Of a stretch of 64,000 bases of DNA, positions 49,909 through 59,684 are shown piece by piece. Source of the stretch: Arion vulgaris (Eukaryota; Mollusca; Gastropoda; Stylommatophora; Arionidae). The first letter of the stretch is position 1. Each line of letters opens with the position of its first letter. The notes beneath the pieces were generated by a model. That model was not told the origin of the DNA and ran no database searches. It saw only the letters and a list, made by a program, of their open reading frames with translations. The stretch is from NCBI GenBank assembly GCA_020796225.1, contig CM036775.1, positions 11,911,671-11,975,670 of the forward strand. Direction: 5' to 3'. A program made the position numbers and the translations under genes.

Positions 49909-51109
49909 ATGAGTCAAGCTAACGATGGAAGCCCATTGCCAGATGTTATAGACGAGAATCCGGCAAGTAGCTCTGAGAAGCCAGAGGTACTTGGCCATGT
50001 TGTTCTCGGACATGTGGATCCAATTGTATCGAAGTCTTTAGCATCTTCATCTCAGTGCATCTCAACACACAAGAAGCACTCAGAGAGCCATATTGTTGAG
50101 GTGGGTCTGGGCCTCACTGAGACCATGGTGGATTACACAGAGCCCCCAGACTTAGCTTCTAAAACGACAGTCTATTTGAAGAATGTTATAGACAGTTACG
50201 AGGACAGCCAGGAGGATCGACCAGGCTCATTTGATTATATGCCTAGTCAGAGTGGTGGTCATTTGAAAATAGGCTGCTCCAGCGGCACCAATTGTGATGA
50301 CAGATACCAGAATCAACCGGGGTGCTTTGATTACGTGACGGGTCCCAGTGTTAAAATGAGAACCGATTCTTCCGTGGTCATCAACGATGATAAACAGGAA
50401 GACCGGCCAGGCTCATTTGATTATATGCCGAACCATAGTGGTCATTTAAGAACAAACTGTTTTGATAGCAGCACCTGGGAAGAAGATGTTGAGGATCGGC
50501 CAGGTTCGTTTGATTACATGCCCAGCCATCAGAGTAGCCATACGAAAGCGGTCTGCTCAGGTAGTATCTGCGACGACAACGAGGAAGATCGACCAGGATC
50601 TTTTGATTACATGCCTAACCATATAAGCGACCATGTAAGAATCACACATACTTTCAACCCTCCTTTTGATGAGGAGATCAAGCTGGACTCCAGCATCGGG
50701 AGCTCGACTATCGAGTCACCTCGCAGTGACAACTCCGTCACCCATGAAGAGGTCAGTATTACGGAGAAAGTAGAGACAATGGTCTGGAAAGAAACTAATC
50801 ACAAACACAAGCATCCTTGTTGGGATTACACATCTTGTGGGAAGCATTCAGAAGATGAAGATATGGAAGATGAAGAAGATGAAAGGGATGATAGACGTGG
50901 CTCAGCCGGCACAGGTTCCATCATTTCTTCTTTCCCAAGAGCTAGCACTCAAGTGGATGATTGCATTGCTTATAACTTGAAGCCACACAATGGGCCTAGT
51001 GCGGAGCATAAGCACCACATAATTACACCTACGTCATATACCCTTTACAAAGATCAGCATATAACAGAAGACAGCAAAGAAAAGGACAAAAGGAACATTC
51101 GGAGTAAAG
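49909..51109 (+). CDS. Host gene, N-terminal coding exon with DRPGSFDYMP repeats
   Basis: I do not recognise the family. The frame has an in-frame stop at 49888 and its first ATG at 49909 (A at -3, a fair Kozak context). It runs 401 codons to TAG at 51112, but a good splice donor (AAAG/GTTAGT) at 51110 makes an exon end at 51109, phase 1, more likely. The protein is hydrophilic and acidic, with no signal peptide or membrane segment. Residues 102-256 hold five repeats of 30-32 residues starting EDRPGSFDYMP (residues 102, 164, 195 and 226; a diverged QNQPGCFDYVT at 134), each followed by a Ser/Cys/His-rich linker and an acidic patch. Residues about 314-328 are Glu/Asp-rich (HSEDEDMEDEEDERD), then DRRGSAGTGS. 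It is probably the disordered cytoplasmic N-terminus of a larger multi-exon protein. Unlike everything around it, it resembles no mobile element and has no frameshifts. No later exon was found before 64000. Confidence 0.7.
50212..50679 (+). repeat. Five-fold protein-level repeat within the exon
   Basis: Units begin at 50212, 50308, 50398, 50491 and 50584 (spacing 96, 90, 93, 93 nt). Synonymous differences among the units (CGACCAGGCTCA, CGGCCAGGCTCA, CGGCCAGGTTCG, CGACCAGGATCT) suggest that the peptide, not the DNA, is being conserved. Confidence 0.8.
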
Positions 51110-51115
51110 GTTAGT
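51108..51115 (+). promoter_or_regulatory. Putative splice donor AG/GTTAGT
   Basis: AAAG/GTTAGTGA fits the 5' splice-site consensus. It is also the first bases of the 30-bp minisatellite unit (GTCAGTGATATC in later units). Confidence 0.6.
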
Positions 51116-52716
51116 GATATCTCCTGTATTTGTGTACTTGTCAGTGATATCTCCTGTATTTGTCTACTTGTCAGTGATATCTCCTGTATTTGTGTACTTG
51201 TCAGTGATATCTCCTGTATTTGTATACTTGTCAGTGATATCTCCTGTATTTGTCTACTTGTCAGTGATATCTCCTGTATTTGTATACTTGTCAGTGATAT
51301 CTCCTGTATTTGTGTACTTGTCAGTGATATCTCCTGTATTTGTCTACTTGTCAGTGATATCTTCTGTATTTGTGTACTTGTCAGTGATATCTTCTGTATT
51401 TGTCCACTTGTCAGTGATATCTCTTGTATTTGTCTACTTGTCAGTGATATCTCCTGTATTTGTGTACTTGTCAGTGATATCTTCTGTATTTGTCTACTTG
51501 TCAGTGATATCTTCTGTATTGGTCTACTTGTCAGTGATATCTCCTGTATTTGTCTACTTGTCAGTGATATCTTCTGTATTTGTCCACTTGTCAGTGATAT
51601 CTCTTGTATTTGTCTACTTGTCAGTGATATCTCCTGTATTTGTGTACTTGTCAGTGATATCTTCTGTATTTGTCTACGTGTCAGTGATATCTTCTGTATT
51701 GGTCTACTTGTCAGTGATATCTCCTGTATTTGTCTACTTGACAGTGATATCTTCTGTATTTTGTATTTGTCCACTTGTCAGTGATATCTCTTGTATTTGT
51801 CTACTTGTCAGTGATATCTCCTGTATTTGTGTACTTGTCAGTGATATCTCTTGTGTGTGTCTACTTGTCAGTGATATCTTCTGTATTTGTCTACTTGTCA
51901 GTGATATCTCTTGTATTTGTCTACTTGTCAGTGATATCTCCTGTATTTGTCTACTTGTCAGTGATATCTTCTGTATTTGTGTACTTGTCAGTGATATCTC
52001 TTGTATTTGTCTACTTGTCAGTGATATTTCCTGTATTTGTCTACTTGTCAGTGATATCTTCTGTATTTGTCCACTTGTCAGTGATATCTCTTGTATTTGT
52101 CTACTTGTCAGTGATATCTCCTGTATTTGTGTACTTGTCAGTGATATCTTCTGTATTTGTCTACTTGTCAGTGATATCTTCTGTATTGGTCTACTTGTCA
52201 GTGATATCTCCTGTATTTGTCTACTTGTCAGTGATATCTTCTGTATTTTGTATTTGTCCACTTGTCAGTGATATCTCTTGTATTTGTCTACTTGTCAGTG
52301 ATATCTCCTGTATTTGTGTACTTGTCAGTGATATCTCTTGTGTGTGTCTACTTGTCAGTGATATCTTCTGTATTTGTCTACTTGTCAGTGATATCTCTTG
52401 TATTTGTCTACTTGTCAGTGATATCTCCTGTATTTGTCTACTTGTCAGTGATATCTTCTGTATTTGTGTACTTGTCAGTGATATCTCTTGTATTTGTCTA
52501 CTTGTCAGTGATATTTCCTGTATTTGTCTACTTGTCAGTGATATCTCTTGTATTTGTATACTTGTCAGTGATATCTCTTGTATTTGTCTACTTGTCAGTG
52601 ATATTTCCTGTATTTATCTACTTGTCAGTGATATCTCCTGTATTTGTCTACTTGTCAGTGATATCTCTTGTATTTGTATACTTGTCAGTGATATCTTCTG
52701 TATTTGTCTACTTGAT
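51110..52716. repeat. 30-bp minisatellite, about 53 copies, with higher-order structure
   Basis: Unit GTCAGTGATATCTCCTGTAT TTGTCTACTT. Since 30 is divisible by 3, frames of 385, 319 and 154 codons (plus strand, SVISPVFVYL decapeptide) and 246 and 175 codons (minus, QIQEISLTSR) remain open; they are not genes. Marker variants (TTTTGTATTTGTCC, TTGTGTGTGTC, ATTGGTC) recur with a 487-bp offset, and ATTGGTC also with 180 bp, showing segmental duplication within the array. Confidence 0.95.
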
Positions 52717-52800
52717 AAGTTATTAGTAAAGTAACAGAACCAAATACAGGAGGAGAATAGAACTACTCTGTTGTTGATACTCTATTCACACTTGCTCAGC

Positions 52801-53995
52801 TTTGGTAGCCTTGTCTAGAATGTAGTGTTGTCCCTTTGGTAGCCTTGTCTAGAATGTAGTGTTGTCCCTTTGGTAGCCTTGTCTAGAATGTAGTGGTGTC
52901 CCTTTGGTAGCCTTGTCTAGAATGTAGTGTTGTTCCTTTGGTAGCCTTGTCTAGAATGTAGTGGTGTCCTTTGGTAGCCTTGTCTAGAATGTAGTGGTGT
53001 CCTTTGGTAGCCTTGTCTAGAATGTAGTGGTGTCCCTTTGGTAGCCTTGTCTAGAATGTAGTGTTGTTCCTTTGAAAGCCTTGTCTAGAATGTAGTGTTG
53101 TTCGTTTGTTAGCCTTGTCTAGAATGTAGTGTTGTTCGTTTGTTAGCCTTGTCTAGAATGTAGTGTTGTTCGTTTGATAGCCTTGTCTAGAATGTAGTGT
53201 TGTTCGTTTGATAGCCTTGTCTAGAATGTAGTGTTGTCCCTTTGGTAGTCTTGTCTAGAATGTAGTGTTGTTCGTTTGATAGCCTTGTCTAGAATGTAGT
53301 GTTGTTCGTTTGATAGCCTTGTCTAGAATGTAGTGTTGTCCCTTTGGTAGTCTTGTCTAGAATGTAGTGTTCGTTTGATAGCCTTGTCTAGAATGTAGTG
53401 TTGTTCGTTTGATAGTCTTGTCTAGAATGTAGTGTTGTCCCTTTGGTAGCCTTGTCTAGAATGTAGTGTTGTTCCTTTGAAAGCCTTGTCTAGAATGTAG
53501 TGTTGTTCGTTTGTTAGCCTTGTCTAGAATGTAGTGTTGTTCGTTTGTTAGCCTTGTCTAGAATGTAGTGTTGTTCGTTTGATAGCCTTGTCTAGAATGT
53601 AGTGTTGTTCGTTTGATAGCCTTGTCTAGAATGTAGTGTTGTTCGTTTGATAGCCTTGTCTAGAATGTAGTGTTGTTCGTTTGATAGCCTTGTCTAGAAT
53701 GTAGTGTTGTCCCTTTGGTAGTCTTGTCTAGAATGTAGTTTTGTTCGTTTGATAGCCTTGTCTAGAATGTAGTGTTGTCCCTTTGGTAGTCTTGTCTAGA
53801 ATGTAGTGTTGTTCGTTTGATAGCCTTGTCTAGAATGTAGTGTTGTTCGTTTGATAGCCTTGTCTAGAATGTAGTGTTGTTCGTTTGATAGCCTTGTCTA
53901 GAATGTAGTGTTGTTCGTTTGATAGCCTTGTCTAGAATGTAGTGTTGTTCGTTTGATAGCCTTGTCTAGAATGTAGTGTTGTCCCTTTGATAGCC
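52801..53995. repeat. 34-bp minisatellite, about 35 copies
   Basis: Unit TTTGGTAGCCTTGTCTAGAA TGTAGTGTTGTCCC. Main variants: TCGTTTGATAGCC, TCGTTTGTTAGCC, CCTTTGAAAGCC. The order GAAAGCC-GTTAGCC-GTTAGCC-GATAGCC recurs at an offset of 405 bp (53071 and 53476). Confidence 0.95.
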
Positions 53996-54105
53996 GTGTC
54001 CAGAATGCAAAGGGCGACCCACGTCGTGTGTCGTTGATCAAATAAATATAATTGGCAAAACACGTAATTACAAAGTACTGTAGTTTTACAAATTACAAAA
54101 ACAAT

Positions 54106-54149
54106 GACAAAATACAGCAACGTTTCGACCAACAAGGCCTTTATCAAGC
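54106..54149 (-). ncRNA. Hammerhead-like motif, degenerate
   Basis: The minus strand reads CTTGATAAAGGCCTTGTTGG, then TCGAAACGTTGCTG..TTTTGTC. This resembles the order C-UGAUGA, stem II (GGCC/GGTC), CGAAAC, stem III, GUC of the type found in PLE terminal repeats, but the UGAUGA core reads TTGATAA, so activity is doubtful. Confidence 0.3.
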
Positions 54150-54461
54150 AAACGAACAAACAGGAGTGACAAATTAAAATGAAACACAAATGGACGACCA
54201 AATACAAACGTATCTAAGGAAAATCTGGAATAAAAACGAATAACGAAATAAATGTAACACAAAAACACACATAAAAACTAGAAATAGAAAGGAAAAGAAA
54301 CAATGAAACATCTAGTAAATATATAACTTGAATACATGCAACATATACCCATATAGATTACAAAGCAGGGAAGAGAAAGTACTAAGAAGCATAAGAATGG
54401 AATATAACATGAATACATGCAACATATACCCATATAGATTACAAAGCATGGGAAGAAAGTA

Positions 54462-55112
54462 CTAAGAAGCATAAGAATGTAATACGTTGAGCCCGCGTGG
54501 TCGCAAGGTACCATACAAAGAAATCAACCGATTCTCCAGAGCAAATCGACTGCGATCATCCGAGGAACATGATCGGATGGCTGTGACCTGGACATCGTGA
54601 GCACCTAAATGGCCAGTGTCATTGAAATAGGTGGCTACAGGGGTCACAGAGCATTGGCGTATGTCGCGTAAGTGTTGGGCGAATCGGTCACTGAGCCTCT
54701 TGCCTGTCTCGCCGATATAAGCCTTGTTACAACGCTTACAGATAATAGCATAGATAAGATTACGGGACTCGCATGTGAACCCATCGTCAATTAGAAACGT
54801 GCCTAAAGGAAAAGATACAGTACGCGTCTGTATCACATAAGCACACGTGTTGCAACGCCTACGACCACACTGGACAGTGCCAAAATGAGTCAGGATATTG
54901 GACTTAAGGCGACTGTGTACCAACATATCCTTAAGACTTCTGTCCCGTCTGTAAGACACCAAGGATAGTTGGGGAAGACAGAACGGTCTCAGGATCTGAT
55001 CTAAGGAGAGACAGATGACGGAATAAAACATTTTCACCAGGGAACTATGGGGATGGTAAGTTAAGATAAGTTTTACTCTGTCAGAGTTAGTAGTCCTATG
55101 CTGACTGGTAAG
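54462..55112 (-). pseudogene. PLE ORF fragment: RT end, Cys motif and GIY-YIG endonuclease
   Basis: The frame is open on the minus strand from the palindrome centre. It runs through NSDRVKLILTYHPHSSLVKM (end of the PLE reverse transcriptase) and RPFCLPQLSLVSYRRDRSLK, the Cys cluster CGRRRCNTCAYV, and FTCESRNLIYAIICKRCNKA then YIGETGKRLSDRFAQHLRDI. That last part is a GIY-YIG domain (YA-IIC and YIGET with the following Arg and His). The frame closes with ALENRLISLYGTLRPRGLNV and a stop at 54462. In PLEs this nuclease nicks the target DNA to prime reverse transcription. The RT catalytic core is missing, so the element is not autonomous. The equivalent region on the plus-strand arm (about 55150-55680) is broken by indels. 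Confidence 0.85.
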
Positions 55113-56149
55113 GGCCTGCTGGCGAGTGATTAAGTGCAGGCCCTTACCGTCAGCATGGACTACAACTCTGACAGAGTAAACATCTTAACTACCATCCCCA
55201 TGTTCCTGGTGAAATGTTTTATTCCGTCATCTGTCTCTCCTTAGATCAGATCTGAACCGTTCTGTCTTCTAGACTATCTTTGGTGTCTTGACGGACAAAT
55301 CTTAGGATATGTTGTACACATGCCTTAGCAATATCTGACTCATTTTGGCTGTCAATGTGGTCGTCGGCTTGCCGTTAACATTGATGAACGCGTACTTTCC
55401 TTGGACTTTCTTATTGACGATGGTTCACATGCGAGTCGTAATCTATCTATGCTATTATCTGTAAGCGGTGTAAAGGCTTATATCGGCGAGACAGGAAACT
55501 CAGTGACCGTTCGCACACTTACGCGACTCGCCATGCTCTGGACCCCTTAGCCACCATTCAATGACCTGGCCATTGGTGCTCACGATGTCAGGTCACCATC
55601 GATCATGTCCTCGGATGATCGCGTCGATTTGCTCTGAAATCGTTGTTTCTTTGTATGGTACCTTGCGACCACCGCTCACTATTACATTCTTATGCTTCTT
55701 GTACTTTCTCTTCCATCTTTGTATCTATATGGTATATGTTGCATGTATTCATGTATATTCCATTCTTATGCTTCTTAGACTTTCTCTCCTGCTTTTAATC
55801 TATATGGGTATATGTTGCATGTATTCAAGTTATATATTTACTAGATGTTTCATTGTTTCTTTCCTTTCTATTTCTAGTTTTATGTGTGTTTTGTGTTACA
55901 TTTATTTCGTTATTCGTTTTTATTCCAGATTTTCCTAGATACGTTTGTATTTGGTCGTCCATTTGTGTTTCATTTAATTTGTCACTCCTGTTTGTTCGTT
56001 TGCTTGATAAAGGCCTTGTTGGTCGAAGCTTTGTATTTGTCATTGTTTTGTAATTTGTAAAACTACAGTACTTTGTAATTACGTGTTTTGCCAATCAAAT
56101 AGTTTTACTGCAGTCCCATATATATATACTGAATATCAAATAAATATAG

Positions 56150-56343
56150 AAACCTAATGTATTATCCTATATTCCTGATGGTATGAAAACTGGTTGTTTA
56201 CTCTTATTAGTTTGCTTGGCTACTTGTCATCATGTTTGATGGCATCGATGCTTCCCCTTGGATTCTTGGAACTGTTTAAGTAACTCCTCAGTGACTAGCT
56301 TGCTGCAGAATGTATGGCAAATTCCTGAAGAAGATAAGATACA
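56150..56343. other. Spacer, no gene recognised
   Basis: Unassigned sequence between PLE and SINE-A. Confidence 0.35.
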
Positions 56344-56358
56344 GCGAATAGTCTTATT

Positions 56359-56607
56359 CGTCGTCATTGCATTCGTTCTTTACGACCAATTTTAATCACT
56401 CTTTGTGATAGGTTTGATCTTTGCCAAGAACGTGTATACGTTGTACATTGGTTTGGTAGGCCCTAAACGCAGACTTCTACACGTTTAGGACACATGCATC
56501 CGATTTCAGTCAAACCTCCTTAGCCGCCTCTTACGACGTGCGTGGCAGGTAACAGTGGTTCTATTTCATTACACTCCAAAATTGAGCCCTGGTAACCACT
56601 CGGGCGT
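56359..56607 (-). mobile_element. SINE-A copy, 15-bp TSD
   Basis: CGTCGTCATTGCATTCGTTC to GGTAACCACTCGGGCGT. Flanks GCGAATAGTCTTATT (56344-56358) and GCGAATAGTCATATT (56608-56622) match in 14 of 15. Confidence 0.88.
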
Positions 56608-56689
56608 GCGAATAGTCATATTACATCCTTACTGATGCCCTGGATGGTGCTAGCTACAAGCCAACGAAAGGGATTTATGGTAATGCAGG

Positions 56690-57070
56690 CATGTTTGATT
56701 GAATTGATGCATTTGAGATGTGGATATATAGAAGAATAGGCAGAGTTTCATGGACAGAAAAACAGACAAATAAACACGTTTTAAGAAAACTAGGCATGAA
56801 GAAACAATTATTAAGAGAAATCAAATTGAGACAAGTAAAGTATTTGGGCACATAAAAAGACATGACACCATGATAAAACATTTACTAGAGAGGAAAGTTG
56901 AGGGGGAAGAGCAAGAGGAAGACCGAGAGATAAGTTGGAGGGAAACTTTAAGAAATGGACAGGTTACAGTCTGGCGTGTGCAACACCAAGGCGAAAGACA
57001 GGATGTTGGAGATTCATTGCAGCCAACCTTCGATGTGGAGACGGCACCTGATGATGATGCATGTTTGTTA
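56690..57070 (+). pseudogene. LINE C-terminal fragment
   Basis: Reads FEMWIYRRIGRVSWTEKQTN, KHVLRKLGMKKQLLREIKLR, then RARGRPRDKLEGNFKKW in another frame, ending in (GAT)n. M.IYRR..R.SWTEK is the usual post-palm block. Confidence 0.75.
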
Positions 57071-57094
57071 TGATGTGGCTTTTCCATCGCAGTT

Positions 57095-57250
57095 ATTTTT
57101 TATCCGATCCGAAGCTTGCTAAAGTCTTCGGCTCGTTCATGACATCGTAACTGCTCGGTGCCACGAACACGTAAATCTGGAACCTGTAGCTTTCGCCAGT
57201 CGCGGAGTTGAACCCGCACTTCGAGACAGTACGTAGTAACACTGACACGG
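57095..57250 (-). mobile_element. SINE-B copy, deletion-rich
   Basis: CCGATCCGAAGCTTGCTAAA, CGGTGCCACGAACACGTAAA, CGCGGAGTTGAACCCGCACT. About twenty single-base or short deletions relative to other copies. Confidence 0.7.
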
Positions 57251-57254
57251 CGAG

Positions 57255-57452
57255 ATTCTACTTCGAACGCACCACTTGTTAAACCACTCTTTGTGATCTG
57301 TATGCGATCTGAGCCTAAGAACGATTGTACACTTTTTATTTCTAGGGTACTTTCCTAGCTCCTACCTCAGTCGCCTCTTACGGCATGCCTTGTAGGTTGC
57401 ATTGTTACTATTCTTTGCTCCCATTGGAGTCCGGCAATGCACGGGCGCATAC
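57255..57452 (-). mobile_element. SINE-E copy 3
   Basis: TTCTACTTCGAACGCACCAC, CACTCTTTGTGATCTGTATG, CTACCTCAGTCGCCTCTTAC, ending CCGGCAATGCACGGGCGC. Confidence 0.7.
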
Positions 57453-57454
57453 TA

Positions 57455-57711
57455 CAGGGTGTTCAACTTAAACGCAGCCCCAGTGATAAATAGAAATTTG
57501 CCAGGTACGCATTGCATCTGGTCTATTTACTATTTAAACCGGTTCTGACTAGCTTGTCCTACGTCACATTTGTTCATCGCCCCTTCCTCACTACAATTAC
57601 ACACCATCACACAACCTTGACCTATACTACGTCATAACTGAACCTTCTCATTTCCATACATATATGCCAGATTAGCTCCATTCACAGGCTGCTTTTAAGT
57701 TGAACACCTTG
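57455..57711. mobile_element. Tc1/mariner-type MITE, copy 2
   Basis: CAGGGTGTTCAACTTAAACG to (complement of right end) CAAGGTGTTCAACTTAAAAG, flanked by TA. Over 90 percent similar to 17248-17502 by eye. Confidence 0.85.
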
Positions 57712-57739
57712 TAGTATACTTACTTGTTCCTCCGCTCCT

Positions 57740-58165
57740 CGTGGAGTATAGGGCATCAACAGTTGTGTGCCACTTTATCTGGTCTCTTGACTGTTTTTTT
57801 TTTTATGGCTTTCCCAATATAGTCCGACCTCCGTCAGTTTCTCTAGAAGGCTTCGTCTCCAGGTCTGTTTAGTCATTCTTTTTTCCCGTTTTCATTGCGG
57901 GTTTCACTGACGTGCTTGTCTAGTAATATTCAATTGTGTCTTCCGTATTGTACGTCCGTCCCATCGCCATTTTCTCCTACATGTGTCTTCTTGGTCTCCC
58001 GTCCTGTTTTCATCCACAGATCCGTTTTTGTCATTCTGTCATACCATCTCAGTCTGAGAATCCGCCGAAGACATCTGTTGACAAAGGTCTGAATCTTATT
58101 TGTATTTAACTTGGGGACTCGACACGTTTCCGAGCCATACAACAAGACAGATTTCACATTTTAGT
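57740..58165 (-). pseudogene. LINE RT distal fragment (antisense)
   Basis: The minus strand reads MKSVLLYGSETCRVPKLNTN then KIQTFVNRCLRRILRLRWYD and RMTKTDLWMKTGRE, followed by frame-shifted sequence. VLLYGSETW and CLR.I...RW are recurrent in LINE ORF2 after the palm. Confidence 0.75.
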
Positions 58166-58214
58166 ATTTTAAAATTATTTTTTTAAAACGGTCCACTTTT
58201 AGAACGGTGTTGGA

Positions 58215-58440
58215 CAAGTGGGAGGAGAGTCTGGGGAATTTAAAAGCCACATGGTTAGTGCAGTAGCCATGAACCTGTTCATGTTAAGATGTTTCATTTA
58301 TGCCCACAACAGAAAAAAATTCTTGGCCTTACCTGTGATTGAACACGGGTCTCCCGTGCATGGGAGCCGCGCTCTAATCCACTCGACCATACGCTCCTCT
58401 ACATTCTAGTCTTATCTTAACTCTAAGTGGACCAGGCAAA
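58215..58440 (-). mobile_element. tRNA-headed SINE, single copy here
   Basis: The complement at about 58330-58400 reads GGTCGAGTGGATTAGAGCG (A box), CTCCCATGCACGGGAG (anticodon-arm-like hairpin) and CGTGTTCAATCACAGG (B box). The acceptor stem does not pair, so this is a tRNA-derived repeat and not a tRNA gene. Confidence 0.55.
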
Positions 58441-58479
58441 AGCCATTACAGAGGAAAAACGCCACTTAGTGTGGCTCCT

Positions 58480-58845
58480 GGTCCACAAGGAGTTAACCAC
58501 ATTTGCCGTGAAGCGTCGTGGGAGAGTTAGTTTCTATCTTGTGCCAGGTGTGTTGCGCTTGACGTTGTCAGTCCATGCTTTCGCAGGGGCTCTCTGAATG
58601 TTATCTATCCATCGTGTTCTTGGCCTGCCTCGTGCTCTGCGCCCTGAGCGTCGATTATTATAGACACGTGATGGTAGTAAATGTGGTTCCATTCTCATTA
58701 GATGACCGAACCACTTGAATCTTTGCTTCTCGATGTACTGTATGCATGGTATAGTACCATTACATTCTAGTATAACCCCCTTATAAGCCATTGATTGACA
58801 TGGTTGCCTTCACCCCCCGCAGGCATGGTACTTGATTGATTACAA
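58480..58845 (-). pseudogene. LINE ORF2 C-terminal fragment (antisense)
   Basis: Reads MAYKGVILECNGTIPCIQYI, EKQRFKWFGHLMRMEPHLLP, RRSGRRARGRPRTRWIDNIQ and RAPAKAWTDNVKRNTPGTR. FKWFGHL.RM....PS..Y and GRPR.RW.D.I are typical ORF2 C-terminal blocks. 85 codons open. Confidence 0.8.
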
Positions 58846-59039
58846 CCATTGATTATGATAATGTTATGTTGTTTAGACTCTGTGTACTTTGTGATTTGTT
58901 TACAACATCGATATCAAGCGAAAACTACAATAACAAATATGTTATCGTTCAATAGCCTTGTATGAAGTAAAAACTGTAGAAGTCCCTGTGAGGTGGAGAT
59001 ATGCTGCTCGCTTCCCACTTCAACAGTACTCTGTTATTA
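58846..59039. other. Spacer, no gene recognised
   Basis: AT-rich unassigned sequence. Confidence 0.35.
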
Positions 59040-59302
59040 AAAAGGTTTCAAAGCCGAAGGATTAACTTCATTGCACCTGGTTTACCCCATACAGGTCGGT
59101 CCCTCTCCGCAGAACTGGCACGCCACCTGTTGAGAGTATTGCACAAAGCACGAACTCCGTAGCTCCAGCAACAATTCTAGGGGTTTCTGGAAAAAATTTC
59201 ACTCATGAACAGAATGGCGCAGTCCGGACTGAACCGGAAGGAACCTACGACCTTCGACTCACAAGGCAAAGGGTTTAACCACTTAGCCACAGAGACACCA
59301 TC
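59040..59302 (-). mobile_element. SINE-I copy
   Basis: AACTTCATTGCACCTGGTTT, CTCCGCAGAACTGGCACGCC, CACGAACTCCGTAGCTCCAG and the head complement GGGTTTAACCACTTAGCCAC. Confidence 0.85.
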
Positions 59303-59684
59303 TCAGACTGTGTTATTTCCCCTCATGTAGCGATTGAGATATGTTACCAGACATTCAGCGTCAGGTCGAAAAAGGAGACATCTGGAGCAAACCTCTCTAT
59401 GCACCATGTCTTTCTTTCTTTCTCCAATCCTGATTTGTCTCACAGCTTCAGGGTAAGAAGATATTTCTAGCACGGACTTCTGTGTGCGCTTCATAGACAG
59501 TGTCTTTCTCTGTTATCTCTGAGGTCCACCTTTTGCGTGGCCGGCCTTTTGCTTTGTGTATCCACTGTCAGAGTAACATTGCTCTCCGTGGCGCACTTAC
59601 TTGTTGGTAATCTGCTTGTGTGGACGAACCATTTAATTTGTTGTTTCTTGATAAAGTTCAGAAGAATAGTTAGTAAAAGCATTG
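59303..59684 (-). pseudogene. LINE C-terminal fragment (antisense)
   Basis: The minus strand contains NFIKKQQIKWFVHTSRLPTS and RPATQKVDLRDNRERHCL, the 2960-3140 family, then CGACCTGACGCTGAATGTCTGG-like tail sequence and RIGERKKDMVH. Confidence 0.65.

Larger units (their letters stand above)
54051..56134 (+). mobile_element. Palindromic Penelope-like element, 14-bp TSD
   Basis: The perfect duplication ATCAAATAAATATA at 54037-54050 and 56135-56148 brackets an inverted repeat. The left arm 54051-55119 (minus-sense PLE) and right arm 55136-56095 (plus-sense PLE) are joined by a 16-nt centre and the inner pair GGTAAGGGCCTGC / GCAGGCCCTTACC. The right arm ends in a further tail CAAATAGTTTTACTGCAGTC. 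The arms differ by many indels, with the left arm better preserved. It is 5' truncated: only the end of RT plus the GIY-YIG region is present. Confidence 0.85.

Noticed and set aside
49909..51114. Single-exon gene ending at TAG 51112
   Set aside because: Possible, but AAAG/GTTAGT immediately before the stop, the upstream acceptor and a minisatellite as 3' UTR make a spliced exon more likely. Also, a start at 49900 would use TTG, so the ATG at 49909 was preferred.
51034..52261. Minus-strand open frames of 246 and 175 codons (QIQEISLTS repeats)
   Set aside because: Same 30-bp array read in reverse; not a gene.
51114..52734. Long plus-strand open frames (385, 319 and 154 codons) rich in SVISPVFVYL, resembling membrane segments
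   Set aside because: They are frames through a 30-bp repeat whose length is divisible by three. They carry no start context or non-repeat part, and the reverse strand is equally open.
53932..54207. 91-codon minus-strand frame crossing the 34-bp array and PLE end
   Set aside because: Spans the insertion junction of the PLE; a chance frame.
58330..58400. Possible tRNA gene on the minus strand
   Set aside because: A and B boxes and an anticodon-like hairpin exist, but the acceptor stem does not pair. Best explained as the head of a SINE.
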